The notes below the pieces were generated by a model, which searched no databases, was not told the origin of the DNA, and was given only the letters and a program-made list of their open reading frames with translations. Made by a program: the position numbers and the translations under genes. From the NCBI GenBank assembly GCA_964446955.1, contig CAYUQJ010000001.1, positions 186,001 to 250,000 on the forward strand: DNA of 64,000 nt, in the 5' to 3' direction. Source of the DNA: Leptolinea sp964446955 (GTDB taxonomy: Bacteria; Chloroflexota; Anaerolineae; Anaerolineales; Anaerolineaceae). Below are positions 54,230 to 63,614 of the stretch, piece after piece. How positions within the stretch are numbered: position 1 is the stretch's first letter; each line of letters starts with the position of its first letter.

Positions 54230-55057
54230 TTAAAAAGCGATCCCTTCAATCTCATCAAAATTGATATTGATTTCACCATTGATCTCAACTTCATCTTCTT
54301 CCAGATCATTCAGATTCCCGGCGGATGCTCCACGTTCACAAAGGGATCTGTAACGGCAAAACTGGCATTTCTTTTCATCGGTTGTCAATGGGAATATCTC
54401 TAAATCAAGATGGATGATTTCATTCGCCAGATTTTCAAGAATGTGGCGTGTCTTTTCCATCCAATCAGCGGTAAAAGAAAGAACTACTGGTTTTTCCGGG
54501 AAAGCTGGATACCAGTACAACATATTTACTTGATCGGGTGAGAATGGTCGGTAATCGTTCAGAATACTACCCGTGGAGATAACCAGGTACGGGTACACCA
54601 ATGATTGGATCCGGGCATTGAAAAAGGCCGGTTTGGGAGGCCTGTGAGTTGTTTTCCAATCAACGATCACAGCTCTAACCCCCTTTTCCACTGCCAGAAG
54701 ATCAATCTTCGCGGAGAGACGGAACCCGTGGAACGGCATGCCTATTTCAATCTCCGGGATCTGTTTGGAAGGCAAATCAACCGGCAATTGTGTCAAAAAG
54801 GTGTTCCACCAGGTTAATAGATCATCATCGTTACATCGGGCGGTAATTTTCTCCTGCGGAATTCCCAGGAAAAACTGGTGCACCATTTGATGAAATTTTG
54901 AGCCAAGCCGGATTTGACGGTCGTTCTCTTCAATTGGTTCACTGACAGGAGCGGGCCAGGCTATCCTTAGCAGGTGCTTTAACTGGAACCGCCGCGGACA
55001 ATCCACGAAATCCTGAAGATTATTCTGGGTAAAAATGAAATCAGGAGGTATGGTCAT
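54230..55057 (-). CDS. Fe-S PD-(D/E)XK nuclease (AddB/Cas4-like), free-standing
   Basis: A 275-residue nuclease. The RecB-type motifs are complete: Asp119 (AKIDLL), Asp133 and Lys135 (VDWKTT) and Gln151-Tyr155 (QSLVYPYL). Four Cys, C20 in DCPRRF and C231, C234, C240 at the C-terminus, have the spacing of the 4Fe-4S cluster seen in AddB-, Cas4- and DNA2-type nucleases. It cleaves DNA with divalent metal. It overlaps the UvrD-family helicase gene by 17 bases, so the two are made together. In AddAB, RecBCD and AdnAB this domain is fused to a helicase; here it stands alone. Confidence 0.87.
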   Translation of the reverse strand: MTIPPDFIFTQNNLQDFVDCPRRFQLKHLLRIAWPAPVSEPIEENDRQIRLGSKFHQMVHQFFLGIPQEKITARCNDDDLLTWWNTFLTQLPVDLPSKQIPEIEIGMPFHGFRLSAKIDLLAVEKGVRAVIVDWKTTHRPPKPAFFNARIQSLVYPYLVISTGSILNDYRPFSPDQVNMLYWYPAFPEKPVVLSFTADWMEKTRHILENLANEIIHLDLEIFPLTTDEKKCQFCRYRSLCERGASAGNLNDLEEDEVEINGEININFDEIEGIAF

Positions 55058-57269
55058 TCATTTCCTTTTTTATGAAATCAGCAAGTTCTGCCACAGGAAG
55101 TGACAGTACCAGGTCGTCACGTTTGCCAGTATTCCATGTGATGATCAGTTCCCGTCTGGCGCGGGTGATGCCCACGAATAACAAGCGCAAGCGTTCCGCG
55201 CAAAATTTCCGGCGGGCTTCAACTGTTGCCAGCCCGGGTGTGGAGATAAACGCAAGCGGGTCTCCGCTGGCAAAACGTTTAAGGCTGTCTACTACCTCGG
55301 CTGGCAGGTTGATTTGATCACGAACGAACCATTTCTCTGATGTGTACTGGTCATAGGGTTGGAGTGAGGGAAAATCGTAGTTGTTCGCTGAGAGAAGATA
55401 AACACGATCCCATTCCAATCCTTTGGCTTTATGAATGGTTGTCACAAGAACCTTCCCCTTATATACATCGGGATCAAAACCCAGGTCTTCGTCACTGAAT
55501 CCTGAAATCTTGGACTGGTTTCTGGAAACCGATTCCAATTCGGAGGAAAATTCACCCAGTCCCCAATCAGGGTTGATATGTGACATTCGCTCGAGTATGG
55601 CAGCGATTTTTTGTGAAAGAGCCAGATCGGAAGGTTCCGTGAACAGGTCCTGAGCTATGGTCAACACCAATTGGTCAATGGGAAGAAGGGTCGCCTTCAT
55701 CCAGCGATCCATCCATATTTGGAACCTGTCAAGCTCGCTGACAAGCTCTGTGGACAGGTTTAATCCAAAAGCAATGCGGTGCCAGTCCTGGGCAGGGGTT
55801 GGCGATAAGAATAACTCCAACGGCTCGCACTTCAATAGCACGCGCGACAGGGCTTTTATTCGTGAGTCATCCTCCTCTTCCGGGTGAGTGAATTTGAAAG
55901 TCAGTTCAAATAGGTCTGTAAGAGATCGCCGGTTAGGTTTGTTCAGGAACTTAAGACAAAGCGATAACAACTCGGCTGTCTTCCTTGTAGAGCGGCTGAC
56001 TTTAAGAAGCTCTACAGGTTGAATACCCAAAGAGCGCAACTGGTCTGCCACGGCTCCGCCACGTTCATTGCTGCCGACGAGTATCGCGGCAGTTTCATCA
56101 TGGTGGTTTGACAACCAGTTCTTTACATTGTTGCAGATCCTACGTATCTCTTCTTCTGAGTCATGGCGTTGGGAATCGATGTAGATATTATTCTGCCTGT
56201 CCGGCGGATTGGGCTGTGGATCGTTCGCATCTGTTGGACGGATTAGTGGTCTGACGAGGGAATCACGCAACTCCTCGGCGGGATGTTTTATCTGTACCCA
56301 TTCAATAAGGTGATTGGCCAGTTTGATAATGCGCCGGGCTGATCGGCCAGAATTTGGGAGTTCTTTTGATGTCACATCCGGTTCATTCAGGAAATCAATG
56401 AGGAATTTGGGATCAGCGGTTGTGAACGTTTCATAAATTGCCTGGTTGGGATCGCCAACTCTTACCCAATTTCCTGATCTGGAAGAAAGCAGCCGAAGAA
56501 TTGATTCCTGCATACGGCTGCTATCTTGCGCTTCATCTTCCAAAATATAAGGCCATCTGTATTGCAGCCGGCCAAGATAATCCGCATCCGCTTCCAGGCA
56601 GCGTAATGCCAAACGGATGAGGTCATCAAAATCAACGGCACCCCGCATATTCAACGCGAGTTGATAATCTGAATAGATATCGGAAGTCATCTGCAGCAGT
56701 TGAGAACCAGACCCGCTGGCATGGTCCGCTATGGTTTGCGGAGTCATCCCAAGATCTTTTGCCTGCCGGATGAAGTCGTTAGCGATAGCCACAAATAACC
56801 TGGACCAACCAAGCGATGCTTTATGCGGGTCAGCATCTGACCTGGTCCAGATCTCCTCAAAGTCGGAATGCCCCCTGCGCCATGAATCCACTTTATCCTG
56901 CAAAATCCGAACAGATTCATTTTCATCCAATATGCGAAAATCGGCTGGCAATCTGGCTAATTCAGGCCTATCGCGAACAATATCATTCGCCAGTCCATGG
57001 AGGGTGCGAACGCGATAGCCATAATTACGTGGAAGTCCAAGATTCGATGTAAATTCACTAATACGACGGGAAAAGTTATCCACGGCACTGTTGACTAAAG
57101 TGACGATCAAAATCTCCTGGTTATCCTTCAGAATATTACGTTCAAGAAGGGCCGCCGCGAGACGCGATAGCGTATATGTTTTTCCACTTCCGGGTACTGC
57201 GGAAACCCCCATTTTCCCGGAGGAATACGAGACTACATCCGATTGGGCCGGGCGAAGATCAGGCAGCAT
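55041..57269 (-). CDS. UvrD/Rep-family superfamily 1 DNA helicase
   Basis: A 742-residue SF1A helicase: Q motif (LRPAQSDVV), Walker A AVPGSGKTYT at residues 24-33, TLHGLANDIV, Walker B YILEDEAQDSS near residue 255, VGDPNQAIYETF, TTIHKAKGLEWDRVYL near residue 640 and FVGITRARRELIITW near the C-terminus. All core motifs are present, so it should unwind DNA 3' to 5'. Its C-terminus ends after the helicase core without the nuclease domain of AddA/RecB. It overlaps the upstream AddB-like gene by 11 bases and the downstream nuclease gene by 17. Confidence 0.92.
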   Translation of the reverse strand: MLPDLRPAQSDVVSYSSGKMGVSAVPGSGKTYTLSRLAAALLERNILKDNQEILIVTLVNSAVDNFSRRISEFTSNLGLPRNYGYRVRTLHGLANDIVRDRPELARLPADFRILDENESVRILQDKVDSWRRGHSDFEEIWTRSDADPHKASLGWSRLFVAIANDFIRQAKDLGMTPQTIADHASGSGSQLLQMTSDIYSDYQLALNMRGAVDFDDLIRLALRCLEADADYLGRLQYRWPYILEDEAQDSSRMQESILRLLSSRSGNWVRVGDPNQAIYETFTTADPKFLIDFLNEPDVTSKELPNSGRSARRIIKLANHLIEWVQIKHPAEELRDSLVRPLIRPTDANDPQPNPPDRQNNIYIDSQRHDSEEEIRRICNNVKNWLSNHHDETAAILVGSNERGGAVADQLRSLGIQPVELLKVSRSTRKTAELLSLCLKFLNKPNRRSLTDLFELTFKFTHPEEEDDSRIKALSRVLLKCEPLELFLSPTPAQDWHRIAFGLNLSTELVSELDRFQIWMDRWMKATLLPIDQLVLTIAQDLFTEPSDLALSQKIAAILERMSHINPDWGLGEFSSELESVSRNQSKISGFSDEDLGFDPDVYKGKVLVTTIHKAKGLEWDRVYLLSANNYDFPSLQPYDQYTSEKWFVRDQINLPAEVVDSLKRFASGDPLAFISTPGLATVEARRKFCAERLRLLFVGITRARRELIITWNTGKRDDLVLSLPVAELADFIKKEMNDHTS

Positions 57270-59364
57270 AGTCTGTCAATCCTCCCGGGTTGTATCGCAA
57301 AAAACGGTTTATGGCCTGAAGTAATGGGCCACGGGGTTCGTTCCCCTGTTCATCCACTTGCAGTAGACACATATGGATAGTAGCGGAGCATCGGTTGAGC
57401 AACCCCGAGGTATGCGAAACCAGAGTGTTCTGGTTATGAGCCAGTTCCTCGGCGTCTGTCCACTTTTTGTTGGATGGCCAGTTCCGGCTTAGGATAACCG
57501 GATGGGTTAGCGGCTGATTTAAACGTTCCCACCAGCCGGTGTTCCCCGGGTCGATCCAGAACTGGTGTTTACAGGTACGATTGCGCATGAGAAACGTGAA
57601 TGCCGGAGAAAGAAGTATGGCATCCAGTCGATCATCCTGCCACGAGGGAAGATGTTGGGCGCCGGTGATACCAGATTCCATTATTTTTAAAAATTCTGCC
57701 CCAATTTTTTCATTCGATACCGATGATGGTGCGACTGAAATGAATTCGCGGGCTGATTCAATCAGACGGTCAGTGGCATCGGCCATATCATAAACGTGAT
57801 GAAATCCAAATCCTTTTTGTGATAACAATTCTCCAAAACACCGGCTGAAGAATTCGGGTAAAGCCTGTTGTTCTGCCTGTCGCGCGTCTGTCAGCCAGTT
57901 ACGGATAGTTTCGTATTTTTCTCCGAATTGGTACGTAATTCGTTCAGCCATTTCGGGATTCAATTGTGAAAATGGATATAGCGGCTCGCTCTCCTTTTTC
58001 CGGGAAAGCATGGTCCCGGCGAGAAGATCTGCCCGGATAAGGTCCATATTCTCTATAGCGGACATAAGGGCTGCGCGAAATTCCATTGGGCTTATTTTTA
58101 AATTCCATTGTGGGTATGCCAGTTTGGCCATTGTAAACAGGCAACGAACAGCTGGCTCAACGCGTAATTCACGTCCCGGGCGATGTGAGGTTAACTGGAT
58201 TCCTTTTCTTTGAAGACGTATCTCCAGCGAGAATCGCAATGAATCTGACACAAAAGGAGATAGGACGGCGATATCACCGGGTTGTGAGCCCTTTTCCAGT
58301 AAGATTTCAATTCTATTTGTGATTGAATCCAGCATTTGGGGAAAGAAACGGCTTTGTATGAGTTCAATATCTGGTAGTTGAACAGGGGCTTCTGTCTCTC
58401 TTACAGCTTCCATCCGGATATGCTTCGTGAGATGATGTTTGAAATCGCGTAACGATTCAGGAACCCGCAATGGTTCATCAAAGCGGATTGTTTTCTCCAT
58501 CAGTTCGGTAAGCGTGGAGCTTGATGTTGGATCGGCACCCAGAAATGAGCGATAACCGGCTGATTCATCCTGTATGATTAATGTACTGTCAAATGCAGGG
58601 ATCCACTCACGGATCAGATCATGGGCAACAGGGTAGTCTTCTTCCACATTGTCATAGATCAGGTGGTGGTATCTTTGATGAAGATATTCCTGTACGATGT
58701 CTTGCGGCCAGAGATATTTTCGAAAAATCTCAATTTGAAGAGAAAAATCCAGTAATGAATGTTCTAAACAATATTGCCGGAATTTGATCGCACAATCCTG
58801 TGCCTGGTCAAAAAACCGGGCATCAGACTGATTTCCGCTCCATGCCGCTCGCAGACGTGATGCAATCTCTTCCATCGGAAACCCGACTACGGCGGTTTTG
58901 TTCAAATTGTCGAGTATCTGGCTGTAAAGACGCAAAGGTTCAATGGCTATTCCGTCGAAAAAGCCCTGTTCCCTGAGAGGATCAATAATCAGACTCAAGT
59001 AATACTGGGTGGTTTCTACTGTAAGGAATTTCGGTTCCAGCTCTGCTTGTGTGAAACCGGCAGCCTCCTGAATTAGTGGCCAGAATAACTCGTCCAATCT
59101 ACGGGCAATACCACCAATGGTTAACACCGGCAACCGTCCGCCATGGGGCAGACTGGGTGCAGATGCTACCACGGAATACGGCTTACCTAAAGGACGTTGT
59201 GGAATGAGCACCAAAATGGATTCGGCCGGGACACCACTTAAAATCATTTTTTCCAACCGGGCTACAGCCGCGGTTGTTTTCCCTGTTCCGGCCTCACCGC
59301 GGAGAGTTATTTGGGATCTCAGCGGGGCATTGCAAATGTTGGATTGTTGCGGGGTTAGTTCCAT
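57259..59364 (-). CDS. AddB/UvrD-like helicase-fold protein
   Basis: A 701-residue protein with an intact Walker A, GEAGTGKTTAA, at residues 23-33, near-absent or very divergent later helicase motifs (LIYDNVEEDYP in the Walker B position near residue 235), and a body rich in helices. It resembles the AddB/RecC-like partner seen in AddAB, where one subunit has a degenerate motor. No nuclease domain or Cys cluster is visible at the C-terminus. I choose ATG 59364 because it puts the P-loop near the N-terminus; TTG 59424 gives 20 more residues. First of a coupled set: helicase-like, helicase, nuclease, recJ. Confidence 0.75.
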   Translation of the reverse strand: MELTPQQSNICNAPLRSQITLRGEAGTGKTTAAVARLEKMILSGVPAESILVLIPQRPLGKPYSVVASAPSLPHGGRLPVLTIGGIARRLDELFWPLIQEAAGFTQAELEPKFLTVETTQYYLSLIIDPLREQGFFDGIAIEPLRLYSQILDNLNKTAVVGFPMEEIASRLRAAWSGNQSDARFFDQAQDCAIKFRQYCLEHSLLDFSLQIEIFRKYLWPQDIVQEYLHQRYHHLIYDNVEEDYPVAHDLIREWIPAFDSTLIIQDESAGYRSFLGADPTSSSTLTELMEKTIRFDEPLRVPESLRDFKHHLTKHIRMEAVRETEAPVQLPDIELIQSRFFPQMLDSITNRIEILLEKGSQPGDIAVLSPFVSDSLRFSLEIRLQRKGIQLTSHRPGRELRVEPAVRCLFTMAKLAYPQWNLKISPMEFRAALMSAIENMDLIRADLLAGTMLSRKKESEPLYPFSQLNPEMAERITYQFGEKYETIRNWLTDARQAEQQALPEFFSRCFGELLSQKGFGFHHVYDMADATDRLIESAREFISVAPSSVSNEKIGAEFLKIMESGITGAQHLPSWQDDRLDAILLSPAFTFLMRNRTCKHQFWIDPGNTGWWERLNQPLTHPVILSRNWPSNKKWTDAEELAHNQNTLVSHTSGLLNRCSATIHMCLLQVDEQGNEPRGPLLQAINRFLRYNPGGLTDYAA

Positions 59365-59443
59365 GGGTAAGATCCGTGTTGAGAGATATCTGTGTGCCGA
59401 ATAAATATGGATATACCGCAACACAAGGCAAAATTGGTAATGG

Positions 59444-60256
59444 TTACTGGTTCCAGAAAGCGATCTCTTCCACCCTAACAGTAAAGTTGGCGGTTGTCGA
59501 GCTGGCTATATAGGAACCGAATAAACCTTCTTTCACAAATGTATCATCAAACGTTTCCTGTAACAATTTCCCGTTTGCATATAAAGCGTACCGATTATTT
59601 TGTACAAGAACACCTACGCGGTTTACCTGATTTGACCCGGTATTGATTGCCGGATGGTTTGTCCATGTTATTAACTCACCTTTTTGGGAAAATATCTTCA
59701 GCGCAAATCGTCCATCACAGGTTATACCGTAAAAGTATCCGTCTTCATAATTTGGAGCGCGGAAAACCAAACCATATCGATCTGCACCGGAGCAATCTCC
59801 TACTTTGAATGTAGCTTCAAGGTAATAATTACGAGGTTTGTGGTATGACATACTCCAACTGGTCCAGTTGGGATTTTTGGTTGTTAGAGCCAGGTCACCG
59901 GATTCATACGCAAACCGAATATTTTCATTATCATCCTGATAAAAGTTCTGGTTGGGTTTATCAAAAGATTCTTTCCAGGTTGGATTTCCAAGTCGGGACC
60001 GGGGATCATCAGGTGAAAGTGTTGCGGTTGTGGTGATCGTGGGTATTGCAGTTTCCGTTTCTGTCGGTAATGGTGTGACTGTTGCAGTGAAGTTAACAGG
60101 CGATGAAGTATCTGTTGCAATGATGATGGGTGAGGCTGTCAATTGCTCGCTAACGTGAGTGGCGACGGTATCCACCTTGTGTACATCCATCGCATTGATG
60201 AAATTGCATGCGGCCAAAAAGAACACCAATCCTGTTAATGCCAGTCCTTTTTTCAT
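59444..60256 (-). CDS. Lipoprotein with LamG/DUF1080-like domain
   Basis: A 270-residue exported lipoprotein: signal peptide with lipobox LAAC (Cys17), a Ser/Thr/Pro-rich linker (about 30-85), then a beta-sandwich domain (about 90-270) of the concanavalin/LamG or DUF1080 type (YYLEATFKVG, RYGLVFRAPN, YFYGITCDGRFALKIF, NRVGVLVQNNRYALYANG). Such domains bind carbohydrate or surfaces. It is anchored to the outer face of the cytoplasmic membrane. It is transcribed toward the helicase genes, 79 bases away, so it may share their transcript. Confidence 0.82.
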   Translation of the reverse strand: MKKGLALTGLVFFLAACNFINAMDVHKVDTVATHVSEQLTASPIIIATDTSSPVNFTATVTPLPTETETAIPTITTTATLSPDDPRSRLGNPTWKESFDKPNQNFYQDDNENIRFAYESGDLALTTKNPNWTSWSMSYHKPRNYYLEATFKVGDCSGADRYGLVFRAPNYEDGYFYGITCDGRFALKIFSQKGELITWTNHPAINTGSNQVNRVGVLVQNNRYALYANGKLLQETFDDTFVKEGLFGSYIASSTTANFTVRVEEIAFWNQ

Positions 60257-60517
60257 TCGAGGTTTTTCCTATTTGTTCATATAATTATGGGAGGTCTGGT
60301 TTTTCTTGAATTGCCAGTATAGTACCTAACCAGATAGTTGAACACGTAATCCATTGTAGTATCCCCAATAGTGCGATTTTCATATTGGGAACTATACCGA
60401 ATTTTCAACTGAAAGTCACATATGATTTATGGTTATTCTACCCAATTTTAATCTTGCCCTGCTCATTTTTCTCCGATTGGATTTTGGGAATTCATTCCTT
60501 GGGGGTTGGAAGAGTCA
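60257..60517. other. Divergent intergenic region with a short inverted repeat
   Basis: 260 bases between two divergent genes. A 7-bp inverted repeat (CCCAATA / TATTGGG, 60364-60370 and 60383-60389) with a 12-base spacer could be an operator or hairpin. Promoters must lie here for both directions; AT-rich segments around 60275 and 60395 are possible, but I cannot place them surely. No RNA gene or ORF is seen. Confidence 0.4.
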
Positions 60518-62026
60518 ATGAAAACCCTGGTCATTCAATTGGACCGTTTGGAGGATACGGGCTCCATACGGGATAAAGTAACATGGGGAAAATCCAGTCG
60601 TGTTTTGCTGGTTTGGCCAGTGAATTACACCGTTTTCACCAGAAAAGTGGACTTGATCTCAATCAAACGCATTTGCGCTTCACAGGGATCACGACTCGGA
60701 ATTGTATGTGATGATCCAGAGGTGATTGCGGAAGCCGGGGAATTACAAATCCCTGTCTTCAACTCTGTTAATCAAGCGATGAGAAAGGGGTGGGATAGAC
60801 GAAAACGCAAAAAAACAGATGCGCTTGATCTTCCACCGCTGGAACACTGGGAAGGGATTGAAGATATTCGGCAAAGGAAAGGAATGGCCCGAACCTTGAG
60901 AATTTTTCCATTCTCAATACGGCTGATTTTATTAATTGCCGGATTAGCTGCCGTGATCATCACTGGAATAATGATCCTTCCCGCGGCTACGATCCGAATT
61001 TACCCATTGGGGCAATCCGGAGAGATGAATGTCTGGTTTACTGTCCGAGATTCTGATGCTGTGACTACCGGCCCGGATGCTTTAACTGCGAAACGGGTTG
61101 AAATGTCGGTGGAAACCTCTACGGAACGTACAACGACAGGGGAATTGCCCCTCGCAGATAAAAAAGCCAGCGGGCTTTTGACCATAACCAATCTCACCGA
61201 AGATGCAATCACGGTTCCTGCCGGTACTGTGGTCATGGATAAAACTAATCCCCCGGTCCGATACCAAATAATAAGGGACGCGCAAATCCAACCCGGATTC
61301 AGTACGACTGAAGTGCCTGTAGAAGCAGTTTACGGGGGAGAAAGTGGAAATGCAGAAGCAGGCGAAATTACCCGGATTGAGGGAGAATTCGGACTAAAAC
61401 TTGAGTTAACCAATCCTTCTCCCATTACCGGGGGAACGGATAGGAATATCCCGGCGCCATCACAGGATGATATAGCCGCTTTAAAAAATGAAATACAGAT
61501 ATTATTGATAAAGGAAGCTGAACAAAAGATTTCCACCGGATTGCAGGATGATGAAATTCTTCTTTCATCTACCATTAAATCCGGGAATATTTTAAGGGAG
61601 AAAACTCAGCCGGAAATTGGGCAGGCTGGAAATTCGGTACGGATAACTCGCGAGGTTGAAGTCTCTGCATTGATCATCAATCGAAAAGACCTGACTGAGA
61701 AAGCAAGAGCAATATTTGGAGCAAACAAAGTTCTACCAGGCTGGAAAATATCAGAGAATGAGCCTGTAGATGTGCGTATCTTATCCCAGGAATTTGATGC
61801 CATAAATGGTCTTGCAAGAGTTAATACAATAATTAAATGCAGAATGATACCCATCATAGACGAAGAACAAATTCGCCGCGGTTTGGCTGGTAAACGGTTG
61901 GATGCAGCCGCGGCAAATATTGCTTCACAAGTTTTGATCGAACGACCGACGGAGTTTGAAACCTGGCCGATGCGACTCCTAATGCTGCCATTTCTTGAAT
62001 CACGAATAAGGATTGCTTTACCGTGA
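60518..62026 (+). CDS. Baseplate-J-like membrane-anchored protein
   Basis: A 502-residue protein: a cytoplasmic N-terminal domain of 130 residues (alpha/beta, with RLGIVCDDPEVI), one membrane helix (about 140-160), then an outside part that resembles the baseplate J / gp47 fold (YPLGQSGEMNVWF, GTVVMDK..PPVRYQ, AVYGGESGNAEAGEIT). In phages this fold builds the baseplate; in Chloroflexota similar proteins occur without phage genes, and their role is unknown. ATG 60518 is preferred over TTG 60506. The stop overlaps ruvX (GTGA). No phage genes are near. Confidence 0.72.
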   Translation: MKTLVIQLDRLEDTGSIRDKVTWGKSSRVLLVWPVNYTVFTRKVDLISIKRICASQGSRLGIVCDDPEVIAEAGELQIPVFNSVNQAMRKGWDRRKRKKTDALDLPPLEHWEGIEDIRQRKGMARTLRIFPFSIRLILLIAGLAAVIITGIMILPAATIRIYPLGQSGEMNVWFTVRDSDAVTTGPDALTAKRVEMSVETSTERTTTGELPLADKKASGLLTITNLTEDAITVPAGTVVMDKTNPPVRYQIIRDAQIQPGFSTTEVPVEAVYGGESGNAEAGEITRIEGEFGLKLELTNPSPITGGTDRNIPAPSQDDIAALKNEIQILLIKEAEQKISTGLQDDEILLSSTIKSGNILREKTQPEIGQAGNSVRITREVEVSALIINRKDLTEKARAIFGANKVLPGWKISENEPVDVRILSQEFDAINGLARVNTIIKCRMIPIIDEEQIRRGLAGKRLDAAAANIASQVLIERPTEFETWPMRLLMLPFLESRIRIALP

Positions 62027-62448
62027 CCAATGTATTGGGAATTGATCTTGGAGAAAAGAACATTGGACTGGCGATAGGAAGCAACGAGTCGAAGTTAAGT
62101 CGTCCACTTGAGGTTTTTACCCATAAATCACGCCGAATTGATATTGACCACATAATCCGTGTTATAAAAAGCCATCAGATTTCAAGAATTGTTATCGGGA
62201 TAAGTTTTCAGGAGGATGGTTTACCCAACTCCATGGGCAAACACGCATTGAGTTTCGGAAGGGAACTTGAACAAAGCTCCGGCCTACCGATTGAATACTG
62301 TGATGAAGCTCTCTCAACGCAAGATGCCAAATCTCAGGCCATAAGGTTAGGTGCGTCCACTAAACAAAGACGTGGTCACCTGGACGCGGCAGCGGCCGCC
62401 TTCATTCTACAATCCTATTTTGACCGTTATTCGAATGGTTCTCAATAA
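62023..62448 (+). CDS. ruvX: RuvX/YqgF Holliday-junction-resolvase-fold RNase
   Basis: A 141-residue RNase H-like protein: GIDLGEKNIGLAIG at residues 5-18, IVIGISFQEDG, PIEYCDEALSTQDA and, near the end, the acidic HLDAAAAAFILQ. The family takes part in 16S rRNA 5' maturation and has Holliday junction resolvase-like fold. Start GTG 62023 overlaps the stop upstream. mltG follows directly; yqgF and mltG neighbours are frequent in bacteria. Confidence 0.93.
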   Translation: MTNVLGIDLGEKNIGLAIGSNESKLSRPLEVFTHKSRRIDIDHIIRVIKSHQISRIVIGISFQEDGLPNSMGKHALSFGRELEQSSGLPIEYCDEALSTQDAKSQAIRLGASTKQRRGHLDAAAAAFILQSYFDRYSNGSQ

Positions 62449-63597
62449 ATGAAAGCTACCTCGCGAAAATCAGATCGGAACAAACTACTGCGCCTGGTAG
62501 TCATTTTTTTTATTATTTGTCTTGTCGGGATGATATTTCTTATACAAACATTGGTACGTGAACAGTCTTTCGAACTTGTGGGTAAACCAGACCCCAACCT
62601 GAATAATGGCCGAAAAACATACCTTGAGCTTCTTTTCTTTTTTAAACAGGATGAAATACAGAAACCGAATGACCTGGCAACGGATTATGTACTGGCAATT
62701 CAAAGTGGAGAGCCACTTGATGAAATTATTCATGATCTGAACGGGAACAATGTAACCCGGGACCCGTCAATTCTTCGGGATATGCTGATCTATACCGGAG
62801 CCGATCAAAGGATTCTGCCGGGGAAATACTTAATACCTGCCAGAAGCTCGGATCGTGATGTGGTTAAAATCCTTCAAGATATTAACGCCAGTTTAGTCGA
62901 TTTCACTATCCTTCCCGGGTGGCGAAAAGAAGAAATTGCGCAGGCTTTACCAACTTCGGGTCTTTCCATATCGATTGAGGAGTTTCTGGAATGGGTTAAT
63001 CAACCGGTTGATCAGCCTGATCTGGCTGATCCTGCCATTATCTCTCATGAAGGTTTTTTAATTCCCGGACAATATTCTTTCAAGCGTGATATTACCGTGG
63101 ATGGATTTGTCAACACGTTTGTTTACCGATTCAGGCAAAACCTTACGGGTGATTTGATGGATGCATATACAAATCAGGGTTTGACCACATACCAGGCGGT
63201 AACCCTGGCGTCTATAATTCAACGGGAAGCTGTGTTAGATGAAGAAAAGCCTCTCATTGCTTCCGTTTTTCTAAACAGATTACGAAACGGAATGCAACTT
63301 CAGACCGATCCGACTGTTCAATATGCGCTGGGTTATTCACAGGAGCATGGCTGGTGGAAGAGTCCATTAAATCTTAACGATCTTCAAGTCGATTCTGTCT
63401 ATAATACATATATCATCTTTGGTTTGCCACCTGCTCCAATCTGTAATCCGGACCTTACATCGCTAGAGGCAGTCGCTTACCCGGAAGAATCAGAATATTT
63501 TTACTTCAGAGCGGCATGCGATGGTTCAGGCAGGCATGTTTTTTCTAAGACTATGGAAGAGCATTCAATGAATGGATGTGTGAATTCGGAATCCTGA
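62449..63597 (+). CDS. mltG: Endolytic murein transglycosylase
   Basis: A 382-residue MltG (YceG-like). One N-terminal helix (about 16-37), LysM-like segments, and the catalytic domain with TLASIIQREAVLDEEKPLIASVFLNRL (Glu as catalytic residue), GMQLQTDPTVQYALG, SVYNTYIIFGLPPAPICNP. It cuts nascent glycan strands at the membrane and so sets their length. The start ATG follows the ruvX stop immediately. The presence of MltG shows a peptidoglycan-making cell. Confidence 0.95.
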   Translation: MKATSRKSDRNKLLRLVVIFFIICLVGMIFLIQTLVREQSFELVGKPDPNLNNGRKTYLELLFFFKQDEIQKPNDLATDYVLAIQSGEPLDEIIHDLNGNNVTRDPSILRDMLIYTGADQRILPGKYLIPARSSDRDVVKILQDINASLVDFTILPGWRKEEIAQALPTSGLSISIEEFLEWVNQPVDQPDLADPAIISHEGFLIPGQYSFKRDITVDGFVNTFVYRFRQNLTGDLMDAYTNQGLTTYQAVTLASIIQREAVLDEEKPLIASVFLNRLRNGMQLQTDPTVQYALGYSQEHGWWKSPLNLNDLQVDSVYNTYIIFGLPPAPICNPDLTSLEAVAYPEESEYFYFRAACDGSGRHVFSKTMEEHSMNGCVNSES

Positions 63598-63614
63598 TAA
63601 TTTTTGGAGGAAAA

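Noticed and set aside
60518..62026. Prophage or phage tail remnant
   Set aside because: Only the J-like fold is present; neighbours are ruvX and mltG and no other phage gene is visible.
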